A stretch of DNA of 29,459 bases from Clostridia bacterium (GCA_017536285.1 JAFXHP010000091.1:1-29459); one strand, 5' to 3'. Positions 1 to 8,790 are shown, counted from the stretch's first letter. The notes: generated from the sequence alone by a model not told the origin. Program-made: numbers and translations.

Positions 1-1
1 A

Positions 2-1621
2 AATGCACCCCTGGCAGCAGACCTTCTTAATCAGGAATCCGTTGATAAGTTTATTGAGCTTACCCACGAGCGTTATTATGCCGAGGTTAAGAAATATTTC
101 GGAAACACCGTAATCGGCTTCTTTACCGACGAGCCTTCTTCTCTTGGAAGAGGTGCGAGAAGAGGATGCTTCCCCTGGACATGGGGCTTTGAGGATGTAA
201 TAACCTCTCTCGGAGGAAAGCTTTCCGACCTTGAAGGTCTTTATACAGGCGAAAATAACGAAACCATCGAAATTTATAAAAAGGCACTTTTTGACCGTGA
301 AAACGATATTTACTATAAGAGTCTTTCCACCTGGTGCGAAAACCACGGTATAGCTCTTATGGGACATCCCCACAAGGGTGATGATATCGAGTGCGAAAAA
401 TACTTCCACGTTCCCGGTCAGGACATCGTTTTAAGATGGATTGCTCCCGAAAAGGGCGGTCTTTCAGGCGGTAACGAATCGGCTCAGGGTAAATGCTCTG
501 CCGATGCCGCAAGGGTCATGGGACGCAGAAGAAACTCCAACGAGTGCTACGGTGCCTGCTGTAAGGATAACATTCCCTGGAATTTCAACGGCGGTGACCT
601 TAAGTGGTATACCGACTGGCTGGGTGTAAGAGGTGTAAACTTCTTCATTCCTCACGCTTTCTACTACAGCGTAACAGAAAAAAGAAAGGACGAACGTCCC
701 CCGGATGTAGGGCCAAACAATATCTGGTGGAAGCACTTTGGCACCATCGCAACCTACATAAAGAGAATTTCCTGCCTTATGACAGATTCTAAAAATGCCA
801 CAAAGCTGGTTGTTCCCTGCAAAAACCGTGAGCTTTCCATTGACGAGGTTGCTCCTCTTTATGAAAATCAGGTGGAATTCAACTATGTTCCCGAAAGCTT
901 CATAACAGAGGAAAATGTAAAAGATGGAGTTCTTACAATCGGTGAAAACAGCTACGAATATGCTTACTTTGATAAAAACGGCGTTCTTCCCACATTGAAG
1001 CAGGCGAAGGATATTTCGGAACTTCCAGAAAGAACGGTTTATCTTGATAAGCCCTTCAAGGACCTCCGAGCAACCCACATTATAAAGGACGGAGTTGACG
1101 TATTCTTCTTTACAAACGAGGGCGAAGAAGAAATTTCTGCAAAGGCTAAAGTGGATGCAGCAGGCCAGCTTGTTGCAATGGATTTCTGGAAGGGTACGGT
1201 TAAGGAAATAAGCTGTAAAACCGTGGGCGATAAGACTGAATTTAATCTTAACTTAAAGCGTCGTGAAAGCATTGCAATTTTAGTTGATGAAACAAAAGAA
1301 GCAAAGGAATTTTCTGAAGAAGCAAAGGTTTATGTAAATCCCGCTTTTACTTTGGTTTCCGACGATGAAGAAAATTTCGTAAAAACCTACGAAGCAAAAA
1401 TCACGGTGGAAGAAACGGAAAACGTTTATCTTAAGGTAACGGGTGAAGAAATGGCAGAGTGCTTTGTAAACACCAATTTCTGCGGCTTCAGCCTCTGGAA
1501 CGAGCACGAATTTTATTTAACGCCTCTCCTTAAGAAGGGTGAAAATAAAATTATGATAAAGATGACGGGAAGTGCAGTGAACCGCTTTACCGATCATCGC
1601 TTTGAATACGGTCTTATGTGA
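2..1621 (+). CDS. Large glycoside hydrolase, GH106/GH2-like (5' end outside window)
   Basis: The frame is open from base 2, so only the last 539 residues are present and the true start lies upstream. Near residue 60 of the fragment there is FFTDEPSSLGRG, the kind of Asp-Glu-Pro motif seen in TIM-barrel rhamnosidase-like hydrolases (family knowledge). It is followed by a barrel region with LMGHPHKGDD and RNSNECYGA. The last 80 residues (VYLKVTGEEMAECFVN through LKKGENKIMIKMTG) look like a galactose-binding-type beta sandwich, as at the C-terminus of GH106/GH2-like enzymes. It probably acts on plant or host glycans, but the exact family and substrate are uncertain. No signal peptide can be judged. 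The stop codon is 8 bases before the next gene, so the two are likely co-transcribed. Confidence 0.7.
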   Translation, partial: NAPLAADLLNQESVDKFIELTHERYYAEVKKYFGNTVIGFFTDEPSSLGRGARRGCFPWTWGFEDVITSLGGKLSDLEGLYTGENNETIEIYKKALFDRENDIYYKSLSTWCENHGIALMGHPHKGDDIECEKYFHVPGQDIVLRWIAPEKGGLSGGNESAQGKCSADAARVMGRRRNSNECYGACCKDNIPWNFNGGDLKWYTDWLGVRGVNFFIPHAFYYSVTEKRKDERPPDVGPNNIWWKHFGTIATYIKRISCLMTDSKNATKLVVPCKNRELSIDEVAPLYENQVEFNYVPESFITEENVKDGVLTIGENSYEYAYFDKNGVLPTLKQAKDISELPERTVYLDKPFKDLRATHIIKDGVDVFFFTNEGEEEISAKAKVDAAGQLVAMDFWKGTVKEISCKTVGDKTEFNLNLKRRESIAILVDETKEAKEFSEEAKVYVNPAFTLVSDDEENFVKTYEAKITVEETENVYLKVTGEEMAECFVNTNFCGFSLWNEHEFYLTPLLKKGENKIMIKMTGSAVNRFTDHRFEYGLM

Positions 1622-1629
1622 GGTATTTT

Positions 1630-2112
1630 ATGGAAAAGCTTCTGGACAAAACAGACTATGCTATTCTTAACTGCCTTAAGAAAAATGCAAGAATGAAGGC
1701 ATCTGACATTGCAAAGGAGATTAATCTCTCGGTTTCCGCCATTTTAGAGCGGATAAGGAAGATGGAGGTCGCAGGAATTATTGAATCCTATACGATTACT
1801 CTTAATCAGAAAATTTTAGGCAACGATCTTATAGCTATGATGGATGTAAGCTTGGAACATCCCAAGTTTTACGACAGCTTTGTTGAAATGATTAAAAAGA
1901 GCGAACATATTCAGTCTTGCTATTATTTAACTGGCAAGCACGATTTTCTCCTTAAGATATTGACGGATTCCTCCGACAGCTTGGAGCGTATTCACAGAGA
2001 GATAAAAAGTATGGAGGGTGTAGGTGCAACGGAAACACACTTTGTATTAAAGTCGGTAAAAAACGAAATTGCATCAATCCCCGGCTCAGATGAGTCAATA
2101 CAGTTAAAGTGA
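1630..2112 (+). CDS. Lrp/AsnC-family transcriptional regulator
   Basis: The 160-residue protein has the normal length and plan of the family. An N-terminal winged helix-turn-helix (LDKTDYAILNCLKKNARMKA, then DIAKEINLSVSAILERIRKME) is followed by an RAM/AsnC ligand-binding domain (ILGNDLIAMMDV, CYYLTGKHDFLLKILTDS, VGATETHFVLKSVK). Such proteins form oligomers and respond to amino acids or related small molecules. I chose ATG 1630 because GTGAGG sits just upstream. An in-frame GTG at 1618 would overlap the previous stop but has no ribosome binding site. The gene lies directly before alanine racemase (12-base gap), so control of alr or of amino-acid use is a reasonable guess, not shown by the sequence. 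Confidence 0.88.
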   Translation: MEKLLDKTDYAILNCLKKNARMKASDIAKEINLSVSAILERIRKMEVAGIIESYTITLNQKILGNDLIAMMDVSLEHPKFYDSFVEMIKKSEHIQSCYYLTGKHDFLLKILTDSSDSLERIHREIKSMEGVGATETHFVLKSVKNEIASIPGSDESIQLK

Positions 2113-2124
2113 GAAGGTCTTTTT

Positions 2125-3231
2125 ATGACAAAACGTATATGTGCCGTAGTTAATACTGCGGCACTTCTCCATAATTTGAGAGAAGTAATAAAAAAGGCAA
2201 ACGGTAAAAAAGTTGTTGCCGTAATAAAGGCAGATGCTTACGGACATGGGGCCTTGAAAGCTGCGGAAATTTATGAAGAGTATGCAGCAATGTATGCTGT
2301 TGCCACAAGCGATGAAGCGTTGGAGCTTTGCAGAGGAGGCACAAAAAAAGACATTTTAATCCTTGCTCCTGTGCCGAGAGAGGATATGGCAGTGCTTATT
2401 GAAAATGACATAATCCTTACTGTTTCCGATATTGAAGGAGCAAAGACAGTGTCTTTAGAGGCTGAAAAAACAGGGAAAATTGCCCGCATCCATGGGGCAA
2501 TTGATACCGGCATGAGCCGCATCGGATTTTTTCCGACAGATGAAAGCGTTGCTGAACTTAAAGAAATTGCAAGTTTGCCTTTTGTTTCACTGGAAGCAAT
2601 TTTCACCCATTATGCCAAGGCGGATGAGAAGGACAAGAAGTGGATGAACATACAGACCGAAAGGTTTACTTCGTTTGCAGACGCACTGAAAAAGGAAATG
2701 CCGCATTTGAATTTTCATATTGCCAACAGTGCCGGCATAATGGAGCAGGACGAACAATACGGAGATTTTGTAAGGGCAGGAATTGTTTTATATGGACTTT
2801 ATCCTTCAAACGAGGTTGATAAAACAGCATTAAAGCTTATTCCGGCACTTAGTTGGAAGAGCAGAGTGTCATCTTTAAGATGGGTTGAAAGGGGTGAGGG
2901 GATAAGCTATGGACATACATATGTGGCAGAAGAAAGAATCCGTGTGGCAACAGTATCCTGCGGATATGCCGACGGCTATCCCAGATTGCTTTCAAACAGG
3001 GGAAGAGTGTTGATAAACGGGGTAAGCTGCAAAATTCTGGGAAGAGTGTGTATGGATCAGTTTATGGTTGATGCGTCAAATGTTGATGCAAAGGTTGACG
3101 ATGAAGTTATTTTAATCGGTAAAAGCGGAACTGAGGAAATTACAGCCGATGAAATTGCCGGACTTACGGGGACCATAAACTATGAAGTTGTCTGCGATAT
3201 AGGAAAGAGAGTTCCCAGGATTTACGAATGA
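2125..3231 (+). CDS. alr: Alanine racemase
   Basis: A PLP-dependent enzyme that interconverts L- and D-alanine for peptidoglycan. The PLP lysine motif VVAVIKADAYGHG is at residues 30-42 (Lys35). The second catalytic base is the Tyr of ISYGHTYVAEE near residue 260. The motifs HIANSAGIM, VRAGIVLYGLYP and GRVCMDQFMVD are all characteristic. At 368 residues it is normal full length. GAAGG stands 8 bases before ATG 2125. It follows the Lrp-type regulator closely and is probably in the same transcript. No clear terminator follows, and the next 90 bases hold the control region of the alpha-galactosidase gene. Confidence 0.97.
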   Translation: MTKRICAVVNTAALLHNLREVIKKANGKKVVAVIKADAYGHGALKAAEIYEEYAAMYAVATSDEALELCRGGTKKDILILAPVPREDMAVLIENDIILTVSDIEGAKTVSLEAEKTGKIARIHGAIDTGMSRIGFFPTDESVAELKEIASLPFVSLEAIFTHYAKADEKDKKWMNIQTERFTSFADALKKEMPHLNFHIANSAGIMEQDEQYGDFVRAGIVLYGLYPSNEVDKTALKLIPALSWKSRVSSLRWVERGEGISYGHTYVAEERIRVATVSCGYADGYPRLLSNRGRVLINGVSCKILGRVCMDQFMVDASNVDAKVDDEVILIGKSGTEEITADEIAGLTGTINYEVVCDIGKRVPRIYE

Positions 3232-3239
3232 TGCTAAAA

Positions 3240-3303
3240 GTGACAAAATGACATAGAAAAGCGACAAAACGCCATGGAAATTATATTTCCATGGCGTTAT
3301 AAT
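3240..3303 (+). promoter_or_regulatory. Control region of the alpha-galactosidase gene: direct repeats, palindrome and promoter
   Basis: Two direct repeats, GTGACAAAAT (3240-3249) and GCGACAAAAC (3261-3270), start exactly 21 bp apart, about two helical turns. Next comes a perfect inverted repeat with 14-bp arms, 3268-3281 and 3285-3298, separated by TAT (core CGCCATGGAAAT). A -10 box TATAAT lies at 3298-3303. At 17-bp spacing the -35 would be TGGAAA (3275-3280), a poor match lying inside the palindrome. Poor -35 plus 21-bp direct repeats is the pattern of an AraC-type activator site. The palindrome could be a repressor operator or, less likely because it has no T-run, a terminator for alr. 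Confidence 0.6.
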
Positions 3304-3324
3304 ACATATAAAGGAGGCGTTTCT

Positions 3325-5523
3325 ATGGCAATAATTTATGATGAGGTAAATAAAATATTTAACCTGCAGACTAAAAATACAAGCTACATAATGGGCGTGG
3401 TATATGACAAATATCTTGTGCATATTCATTACGGTAAAAGGCTTAACTATACAGCATCTGCATCAGATATGCTTGGATTTTCTGTTAACCGTGGGGGGAG
3501 CATTTCTCCTTTTGATTACGGAAACGAGGGCCTGGGAAATATATGCCTTGACACTCTTCCTCAGGAATATGCAACCTATGGCTCGGATTTGAGGGAGCCT
3601 GCGTTTCATGCGAAATTTGAAGACGGCACAAGCTACACAAAACTTTTATATAAGGGGTATAAAATTTATAAGGGAAAAGAGCCGATAAAAGGACTTCCTT
3701 CGGTATACACCGAAGCGGGAGATAAAGCTGAAAGCATAGAAATTGAGCTTTACGATGATGTTAAAAAACTCACCGTTATATTAAAATATACCGTGCTTGA
3801 TGATTTTGACGCCATAAGCCGCCATGTTACGGTTATTAATAATTCCGACGAAAACGTAAAACTTAAAAAGGTTATGAGTACGGCAATAGATTTTAATAAT
3901 GCTGACTATAACTTTACAACATTAAACGGCTCATGGGCCAGAGAGCGTCATATCCAGAGAGTACCGCTCCATAAGGGCGTTCAGGGTGTTGATTCAAAGC
4001 GTGGTGCATCAGGGCACCGCCACAATCCCTTTATTATGTTATCTTCCCTTGATGCAACAGAGGACTATGGCGAAGCATACGGCTTTTCTCTGGTTTACAG
4101 CGGAAACTTTGAAGCAACGGCAGAGGTTGAATATAACTGTGTCACAAGAGTATTGATGGGCATAAATTCCTTTGATTTTTCTTGGCTGCTTGCTCCCGGA
4201 GAAAGCTTTGATTCTCCTGAAGTTATAATGGTATATTCGGGAAGCGGAATAGGAGAAATGTCAAGAAACTATCATAAACTTTACAGAACCCGCCTTTGCA
4301 GGGGAAAATACCGTGACAGTGTGCGTCCCGTTCTTATAAACGTGTGGGAAGCGGTTTACTTTACATGCAATGAAGAAAAGATTCTTGCAATTGCCGAAAA
4401 GGCAAAGGATGTGGGAATTGAGCTATTGGTGCTTGACGACGGATGGTTTGGAAAAAGAGATTCTGATAACTGTTCTCTCGGAGACTGGGTTGTATACAAG
4501 GAAAAGCTTCCCTCAGGAATAGACGGTTTAGCAAAGAAAATTAACGATATAGGCCTGAAGTTTGGACTCTGGTTTGAGCCTGAAATGATTTCTCCGGATT
4601 CCGACCTTTACAGAGCTCATCCCGATTGGTGCATACATATACCGGAAAGAGGAAGGGGGCTTGGTCGTCAGCAGCTGATACTGGACCTTTCAAGAGACGA
4701 GGTTTGCGATTATATCATAGAATCTGTGGCAAAGGTTTTGTCCTCCGCTAATATCAGTTATGTAAAGTGGGATATGAACAGAAACATGTCGGAAATCGGA
4801 AACGAGGTGCTGCCAAGAGAAAGGCAAAGGGAGCTTCCGCACAGATATATGCTTGGATTGTATCGCGTGCTCCAGGCCCTTACAAGTCGCTTCCCCGACA
4901 TACTTTTCGAAGGCTGTGCGGGAGGCGGTGGCAGATTCGACCCCGGTATGCTTTATTACTTCCCGCAAATCTGGGCAAGTGATGATTCCGATGCCATAGA
5001 AAGACTATATATCCAGGAAGGAACAGCTTTGGTATATCCTGTGTCAACTGCGGGGGCTCACGTTTCTGCCGTTCCAAACCATCAGGTGGGAAGAACCACT
5101 CCGCTTCACACAAGAGGAAATGTGGCTATGACAGGGCAGTTCGGCTATGAGCTTGATTTAACGAAGCTTTCGGAGGATGAACTTAATACAATAAAAAATC
5201 AGGTTGCAACCTATAAAAGCTTCGGAACTAAAATTACAGAAGCAAACCTTTACCGTTTAAGGAGTTCTTTCTATGGTAATATTACGGCATGGGAATTTCT
5301 GTCAGAAGAAAGAGATTTTGCGGTAGTTATGGTTGCCAATAAGCTGGGAATTCCTTCTGCACCGAATGAGTTTATAAAGCTTAAGAATCTTGTTCCCGAT
5401 GCAGAGTATAAGGAAAGAGCTACGGGAAAAGTTTACAGGGGGGAATTTCTTGAAGCTGTGGGCATGGCATATGCTCCGTCAAGAGATTTCAATTCAGTAA
5501 TGTTGGTGTTTGAAAAGATTTAA
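3325..5523 (+). CDS. Alpha-galactosidase, glycoside hydrolase family 36
   Basis: A 732-residue retaining exo-alpha-galactosidase, the usual bacterial GH36 length, expected to remove galactose from raffinose-type sugars or galactomannan. An N-terminal beta-sandwich precedes the (beta/alpha)8 barrel. Barrel motifs are LVLDDGWFGKR, GLKFGLWFEPEMISPDS, VKWDMNR (nucleophile Asp483) and LFEGCAGGGGRFD. Next is ASDDSDAIERLYIQ (residues about 551-564), which carries the general acid/base Asp. A C-terminal beta domain follows. No signal peptide is seen, so it is probably cytoplasmic and needs an oligosaccharide importer located elsewhere. I chose ATG 3325, since AAAGGAGG lies 7 bases upstream. An in-frame ATG at 3274 falls inside the upstream palindrome and lacks a ribosome binding site. 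Confidence 0.96.
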   Translation: MAIIYDEVNKIFNLQTKNTSYIMGVVYDKYLVHIHYGKRLNYTASASDMLGFSVNRGGSISPFDYGNEGLGNICLDTLPQEYATYGSDLREPAFHAKFEDGTSYTKLLYKGYKIYKGKEPIKGLPSVYTEAGDKAESIEIELYDDVKKLTVILKYTVLDDFDAISRHVTVINNSDENVKLKKVMSTAIDFNNADYNFTTLNGSWARERHIQRVPLHKGVQGVDSKRGASGHRHNPFIMLSSLDATEDYGEAYGFSLVYSGNFEATAEVEYNCVTRVLMGINSFDFSWLLAPGESFDSPEVIMVYSGSGIGEMSRNYHKLYRTRLCRGKYRDSVRPVLINVWEAVYFTCNEEKILAIAEKAKDVGIELLVLDDGWFGKRDSDNCSLGDWVVYKEKLPSGIDGLAKKINDIGLKFGLWFEPEMISPDSDLYRAHPDWCIHIPERGRGLGRQQLILDLSRDEVCDYIIESVAKVLSSANISYVKWDMNRNMSEIGNEVLPRERQRELPHRYMLGLYRVLQALTSRFPDILFEGCAGGGGRFDPGMLYYFPQIWASDDSDAIERLYIQEGTALVYPVSTAGAHVSAVPNHQVGRTTPLHTRGNVAMTGQFGYELDLTKLSEDELNTIKNQVATYKSFGTKITEANLYRLRSSFYGNITAWEFLSEERDFAVVMVANKLGIPSAPNEFIKLKNLVPDAEYKERATGKVYRGEFLEAVGMAYAPSRDFNSVMLVFEKI

Positions 5524-5525
5524 TG

Positions 5526-5563
5526 AAAAATCCGCCTTTTGTTCATAAAAGGCGGATTTTTTT
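5526..5563 (+). terminator. Rho-independent terminator after the alpha-galactosidase gene
   Basis: The stem AATCCGCCTTTT / AAAAGGCGGATT encloses a short GTTCAT loop and is followed by a run of T. It starts immediately after the TAA stop at 5521-5523 and separates this unit from the comF promoter. Confidence 0.95.
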
Positions 5564-5565
5564 GT

Positions 5566-5594
5566 TTGACATAGGTATAACAATATGGTAAAAT
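5566..5594 (+). promoter_or_regulatory. Housekeeping promoter for the comF operon
   Basis: The hexamers TTGACA (5566-5571) and TAAAAT (5589-5594) are separated by exactly 17 bp, a near-consensus sigma-A promoter directly after the upstream terminator. It gives a leader of roughly 20 bases before the ribosome binding site of comF. Confidence 0.85.
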
Positions 5595-5622
5595 ATAAAC
5601 TGGATGGAAGGGGGTAATGCGA

Positions 5623-6327
5623 ATGAAGTTTTTTGATTTTATTGCAGAACTCATATTTCCACCGAGGTGTGCATGCTGTCTTAAAGTGATAGGAAAGCAC
5701 ACTGTTTTTTGCGGAGACTGTATGCCTGAAATTCCTTTTGTTGACGGAGTCGCCTGCGAAAAATGCGGCATTCCGCTTTCTGCAAATTTCCCGTCTCCCG
5801 TATGCGGAAGATGCAGGGAAAGAAATTTCAGCTTTGATAAAAATATTCCACTCATGGAGCATTTCGGATGCGGCAGGGAAACGGTTATTAACATGAAGTA
5901 TAAGAGCCACCCGGTTATAAAGGATGTGGCAATCCTTATGGCAAACCGCATTATGCCGATTTTAGATTTGATTGATGAAGTAACCTTTGTTCCCATGACT
6001 AAAAAAGAGGAAAGAAAAAAGGATATACATATAACATATTTCCTTTCAAAGGAAATCGCAAAGCTTATAGGCGTTCCTCATAAAGAATTACTTTGCAAGA
6101 CAAGGGAAACAAAGAAACAGAAGGAGCTTACCGAAAAGGGCCGTATTGAAAATGTCAGAGGTGCTTTCGAGATAAAAGGTGACGTTAAAGGAAAGACCGT
6201 CTTGATTATTGATGACGTTTTTACAACCGGTGCAACAATGGAAGAGTGTGCAAAAGTATTAAAAAGAGCGGGTGCCTTTGCTGTGTTTCAGCTACGGCAA
6301 GCATTCGTAACAGGGAGTAAAATATGA
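5623..6327 (+). CDS. comF: ComF-family phosphoribosyltransferase-like protein
   Basis: The 234-residue protein has the ComFC plan. Its N-terminal zinc-ribbon region carries four CXXC pairs (CACC, CGDC, CEKC, CGRC). The C-terminal phosphoribosyltransferase fold has the PRPP loop VLIIDDVFTTGATM. ComF proteins are needed for DNA uptake in naturally competent bacteria but are widespread beyond them, so the role here is open. I prefer ATG 5623, because GGAAGGGGG is about 8 bases before it and only 2 bases before the alternative ATG at 5617. The stop codon overlaps the start of the next gene as ATGA, indicating coupled translation. Confidence 0.92.
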   Translation: MKFFDFIAELIFPPRCACCLKVIGKHTVFCGDCMPEIPFVDGVACEKCGIPLSANFPSPVCGRCRERNFSFDKNIPLMEHFGCGRETVINMKYKSHPVIKDVAILMANRIMPILDLIDEVTFVPMTKKEERKKDIHITYFLSKEIAKLIGVPHKELLCKTRETKKQKELTEKGRIENVRGAFEIKGDVKGKTVLIIDDVFTTGATMEECAKVLKRAGAFAVFQLRQAFVTGSKI

Positions 6328-7025
6328 TTGATATGCATTCTCACATCCTTCCGGGCATAGATGACGGAGCTGAAAATGTGAAAGAGGCTCTCACGATGCT
6401 GGAGGACGCATATAAAAAAGGGTGTAGTACGGTTGTTGCAACGCCTCATTTAAGAGCATATTCCGAAGAAGAAATTGAAGAAGCTCTTAAAATGCGAGAT
6501 ATGGCCTATGAAAATCTCATGAGCGAGGCGAAAAAAGGTGAAGCTGTAATTCCTGAAATTAAGCTGGGATTTGAAGTTTTGCTGGATAAGGAAATTACCG
6601 TATTTCCAGCCTTTAGAAAGTTATGCATTGAAGGCACAAATGCTATGCTTGTGGAAATGCCGATGCATCATTGGGATGCTTTCGCACTTTCAAGAATAGA
6701 TAACCTCAAAAAAGAGGGGATTTTGCCCATAATAGCACATCTTGACAGATATATCGTATTTAAGAAAAATCTGGAGCGGGTCCTTTCTATGGAAGGTGTA
6801 ATTTATCAATTTAATGCTGAGGCTTTTTTGGGAAGACATAGGCTTAATCTTATCAAAAAGACACTGAAGATGGGAAAGACAGTGGTTGCGGGAAGCGATA
6901 TGCATCATAGCACAGGGGTAAGAAGAAGCAGGCTTTATGAAGCATATAGAAAGATGATTGGTAAGAGAAAAGACTATGAGGCTGTGTTTGAGGGAAATGC
7001 CCATAGAATTTTATTTAATAAGTGA
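6324..7025 (+). CDS. CpsB/YwqE-type PHP-domain protein-tyrosine phosphatase
   Basis: The 233-residue PHP-fold protein has the metal-binding motif MIDMHSHILPGIDDGA at the N-terminus. ATPHLRAY (about residue 40), IIAHLDRY (about residue 137) and AGSDMHHSTGVRRSRL (about residue 192) complete the trinuclear metal site. In Firmicutes these manganese-dependent enzymes dephosphorylate tyrosine kinases that control capsule or exopolysaccharide export. No cognate BY-kinase or chain-length regulator is in the window, although a nucleotide-sugar dehydratase lies about 5 kb downstream on the other strand. Its start overlaps the comF stop. Confidence 0.9.
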   Translation: MIDMHSHILPGIDDGAENVKEALTMLEDAYKKGCSTVVATPHLRAYSEEEIEEALKMRDMAYENLMSEAKKGEAVIPEIKLGFEVLLDKEITVFPAFRKLCIEGTNAMLVEMPMHHWDAFALSRIDNLKKEGILPIIAHLDRYIVFKKNLERVLSMEGVIYQFNAEAFLGRHRLNLIKKTLKMGKTVVAGSDMHHSTGVRRSRLYEAYRKMIGKRKDYEAVFEGNAHRILFNK

Positions 7026-7043
7026 CATAAAGGAGATATAAAG

Positions 7044-7733
7044 ATGAGTAACTGGACAAACAGCATAATAACAGATGAACTGGCTACATCTGTAGGGTTG
7101 GGAGAGTTTTTTATATGTACAGCGGTGTCTCTTATACTTGGTGTTTTAATAGCTCTTTGCCATATGTATAAAAACCCTTCCTATTCAAAGGGTTTTATTA
7201 TGACAACAGCACTTCTTCCTTTTATTGTTCAGGCAATTATAATGGTTGTTAACGGTAATGTCGGAACAGGTGTTGCAGTTGCAGGAGCTTTCAGCCTTAT
7301 AAGGTTTCGCAGCGTACAGGGAACAGCTAAGGATATATGCACTATTTTCCTTGCAATGGCAGTTGGCCTTGCTTCGGGTGCGGGCTTTATATTCATAGCA
7401 ATAGCTCTTACTGTAATTACATGTATTATTTTGCTTCTTTATGTGAAAATCGACTTTGGCGGGGCAAGGGATGCAGAAAAAATTCTTAAAATTACAATTC
7501 CGGAGAACCTGGAATATGAGGGTGCTTTTGATGAGATTTTCAAAAAGTATCTTAAGTCTTATGAAATTATCGGAACGAAAACCACGGATATGGGAAGCTT
7601 ATACCGCCTTACATATCGAGTGGTACTTAAGGACATAAAGGAAAGCAAGGCTTTTATAGACGACCTTCGCACAAAAAACGGAAACCTTGAAATTGCCCTT
7701 AATATGAGAACAGAAAGTGAAAAAGCACTGTAA
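7044..7733 (+). CDS. DUF4956-type membrane protein
   Basis: The 229-residue protein has about four N-terminal membrane segments (FFICTAVSLILGVLIAL, a second near residues 50-66, then two spanning about residues 95-135). The cytoplasmic domain of about 90 residues begins at YVKIDFGGARDAEKILKI. The segment GAFSLIRFRSVQGTAKDI between membrane helices is the conserved hallmark of DUF4956. Members often lie beside VTC-type polyphosphate polymerase or CotH genes (family knowledge), but neither is here. Function is unknown. A good AAAGGAG precedes ATG 7044. It is the last gene of the comF unit, followed by a terminator. Confidence 0.85.
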   Translation: MSNWTNSIITDELATSVGLGEFFICTAVSLILGVLIALCHMYKNPSYSKGFIMTTALLPFIVQAIIMVVNGNVGTGVAVAGAFSLIRFRSVQGTAKDICTIFLAMAVGLASGAGFIFIAIALTVITCIILLLYVKIDFGGARDAEKILKITIPENLEYEGAFDEIFKKYLKSYEIIGTKTTDMGSLYRLTYRVVLKDIKESKAFIDDLRTKNGNLEIALNMRTESEKAL

Positions 7734-7740
7734 GAAACGA

Positions 7741-7773
7741 ACACCGCAAGGCTACGGCCTTGCGGTGTTTTTA
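7741..7773 (+). terminator. Terminator with UACG tetraloop between convergent genes
   Basis: A perfect 12-bp stem, ACACCGCAAGGC (7741-7752) and GCCTTGCGGTGT (7757-7768), is closed by C(TACG)G, an unusually stable tetraloop class, and followed by a T-run. It ends the DUF4956 transcript and touches the stop codon of spoVAD on the other strand, so it may slow both converging polymerases. Confidence 0.93.
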
Positions 7774-8781
7774 TACCCTTTCAATTGCCACGGCATGTGA
7801 AATGCCCGGTATGGATTCCCCTTGTTTTGAAAGCTCCGGGCTCATTAAGGCACCGGTTGCGGCAAATAGCACTCTTTTAAGTTCTCCTGATTCCAGTTTG
7901 GGCAGAATATAACCGCAAAGTACACTTGCACTGCATCCGCAACCGCTTCCGCCTGCGTGAACATCCTGCTTTTCCAAATCGTACATTTCGCATCCGCAGT
8001 CAAAATGATTATTTCGTATATCAAAGCCGTCACGGAGCAGAAGCTCATCGGCAAGGGCACTTCCCAGTGTTCCCAAGTCCCCGGATATTAAAAGGTCATA
8101 GTAATCGGGTGTGAGTGAAAGGTCTCTGAGGTGGGTTTTTACGGTATCCGCAAAAGCCGGTGCCATGGCACTTCCCATGTTGGCGGCATCTTTAATTTCC
8201 TTATCCACTATTTTGCCTACTGTGGCACTGGTGATTTTAAGCTTTGTCTTTTCACCGGATAAAACGATGCAACCTGATGCCGTTGCAGTCCATTGTGCTG
8301 TGGGAGGCCTTTGAGCACCGTACTCTAGTGGGAAGCGGAATTGTCTTTCAGCACAGCAGAAGTGAGAACTTGTAGCATTGCCTGAAAGGTTAGCAAATCC
8401 TGAAGCAACAGCCATGGAGGAGAGCATAAGACCCTCTGCCATGGTTGAACAGGCACCGTAGATTCCTATATAGGGGACATTTAAATCTCTTATGGCATAA
8501 ATGCTGCTGACACACTGGTTTAATAAATCACCGGAAAAAAGCACATCGGCATCGGAAGGGGATTTGCCACACTTTGAAAAGGCAAGATTAACCGTTCTTT
8601 TAAGCATTTCAGACTCGCCTGCTTCAAAGCTTTTTTTACCGAAGTACTCATCGGGTTCAATTTCGTCAAAGTAATTGCCTAAGGGGCCTTCGCCTTCCTT
8701 TTTGCCTGCCACCGAGGCATAGCTTTTTATATATGGAGTATCTTCAAATATAACACTTTGTTTTCCTTTATGGACAATCAT
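7771..8781 (-). CDS. spoVAD: Stage V sporulation protein AD
   Basis: The 336-residue thiolase-fold protein is collinear with SpoVAD: VIFEDTPYIKSYASVAGKKE at the N-terminus, then GPLGNYFDEI, ADVLFSGDLLNQ, YIGIYGACSTMAEG, NATSSHFCCAERQFRFP, and near the C-terminus GSGCGCSASVLCGYILP. SpoVAD binds dipicolinic acid and works with SpoVAC and SpoVAE in loading it into the forespore (established for Bacillus). Translated from the minus strand, it starts 9 bases after the spoVAC stop behind GAGGTG. Unlike the usual order, no spoVAE follows: the transcript runs straight into a convergent terminator. Confidence 0.97.
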   Translation of the reverse strand: MIVHKGKQSVIFEDTPYIKSYASVAGKKEGEGPLGNYFDEIEPDEYFGKKSFEAGESEMLKRTVNLAFSKCGKSPSDADVLFSGDLLNQCVSSIYAIRDLNVPYIGIYGACSTMAEGLMLSSMAVASGFANLSGNATSSHFCCAERQFRFPLEYGAQRPPTAQWTATASGCIVLSGEKTKLKITSATVGKIVDKEIKDAANMGSAMAPAFADTVKTHLRDLSLTPDYYDLLISGDLGTLGSALADELLLRDGFDIRNNHFDCGCEMYDLEKQDVHAGGSGCGCSASVLCGYILPKLESGELKRVLFAATGALMSPELSKQGESIPGISHAVAIERV

Positions 8782-8790
8782 AAAAACACC

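Noticed and set aside
464..1078. Long minus-strand open frame opposite the glycoside hydrolase
   Set aside because: It lies wholly inside a well-supported plus-strand gene, has no ribosome binding site, and its translation is Phe/Cys/Ile-rich without any motif.
3268..3298. Palindrome as a terminator of alr
   Set aside because: The stem is strong but is followed by TATAATACATATAAAGG rather than a T-run, and it overlaps a promoter; an operator is the better reading, though dual use is not excluded.
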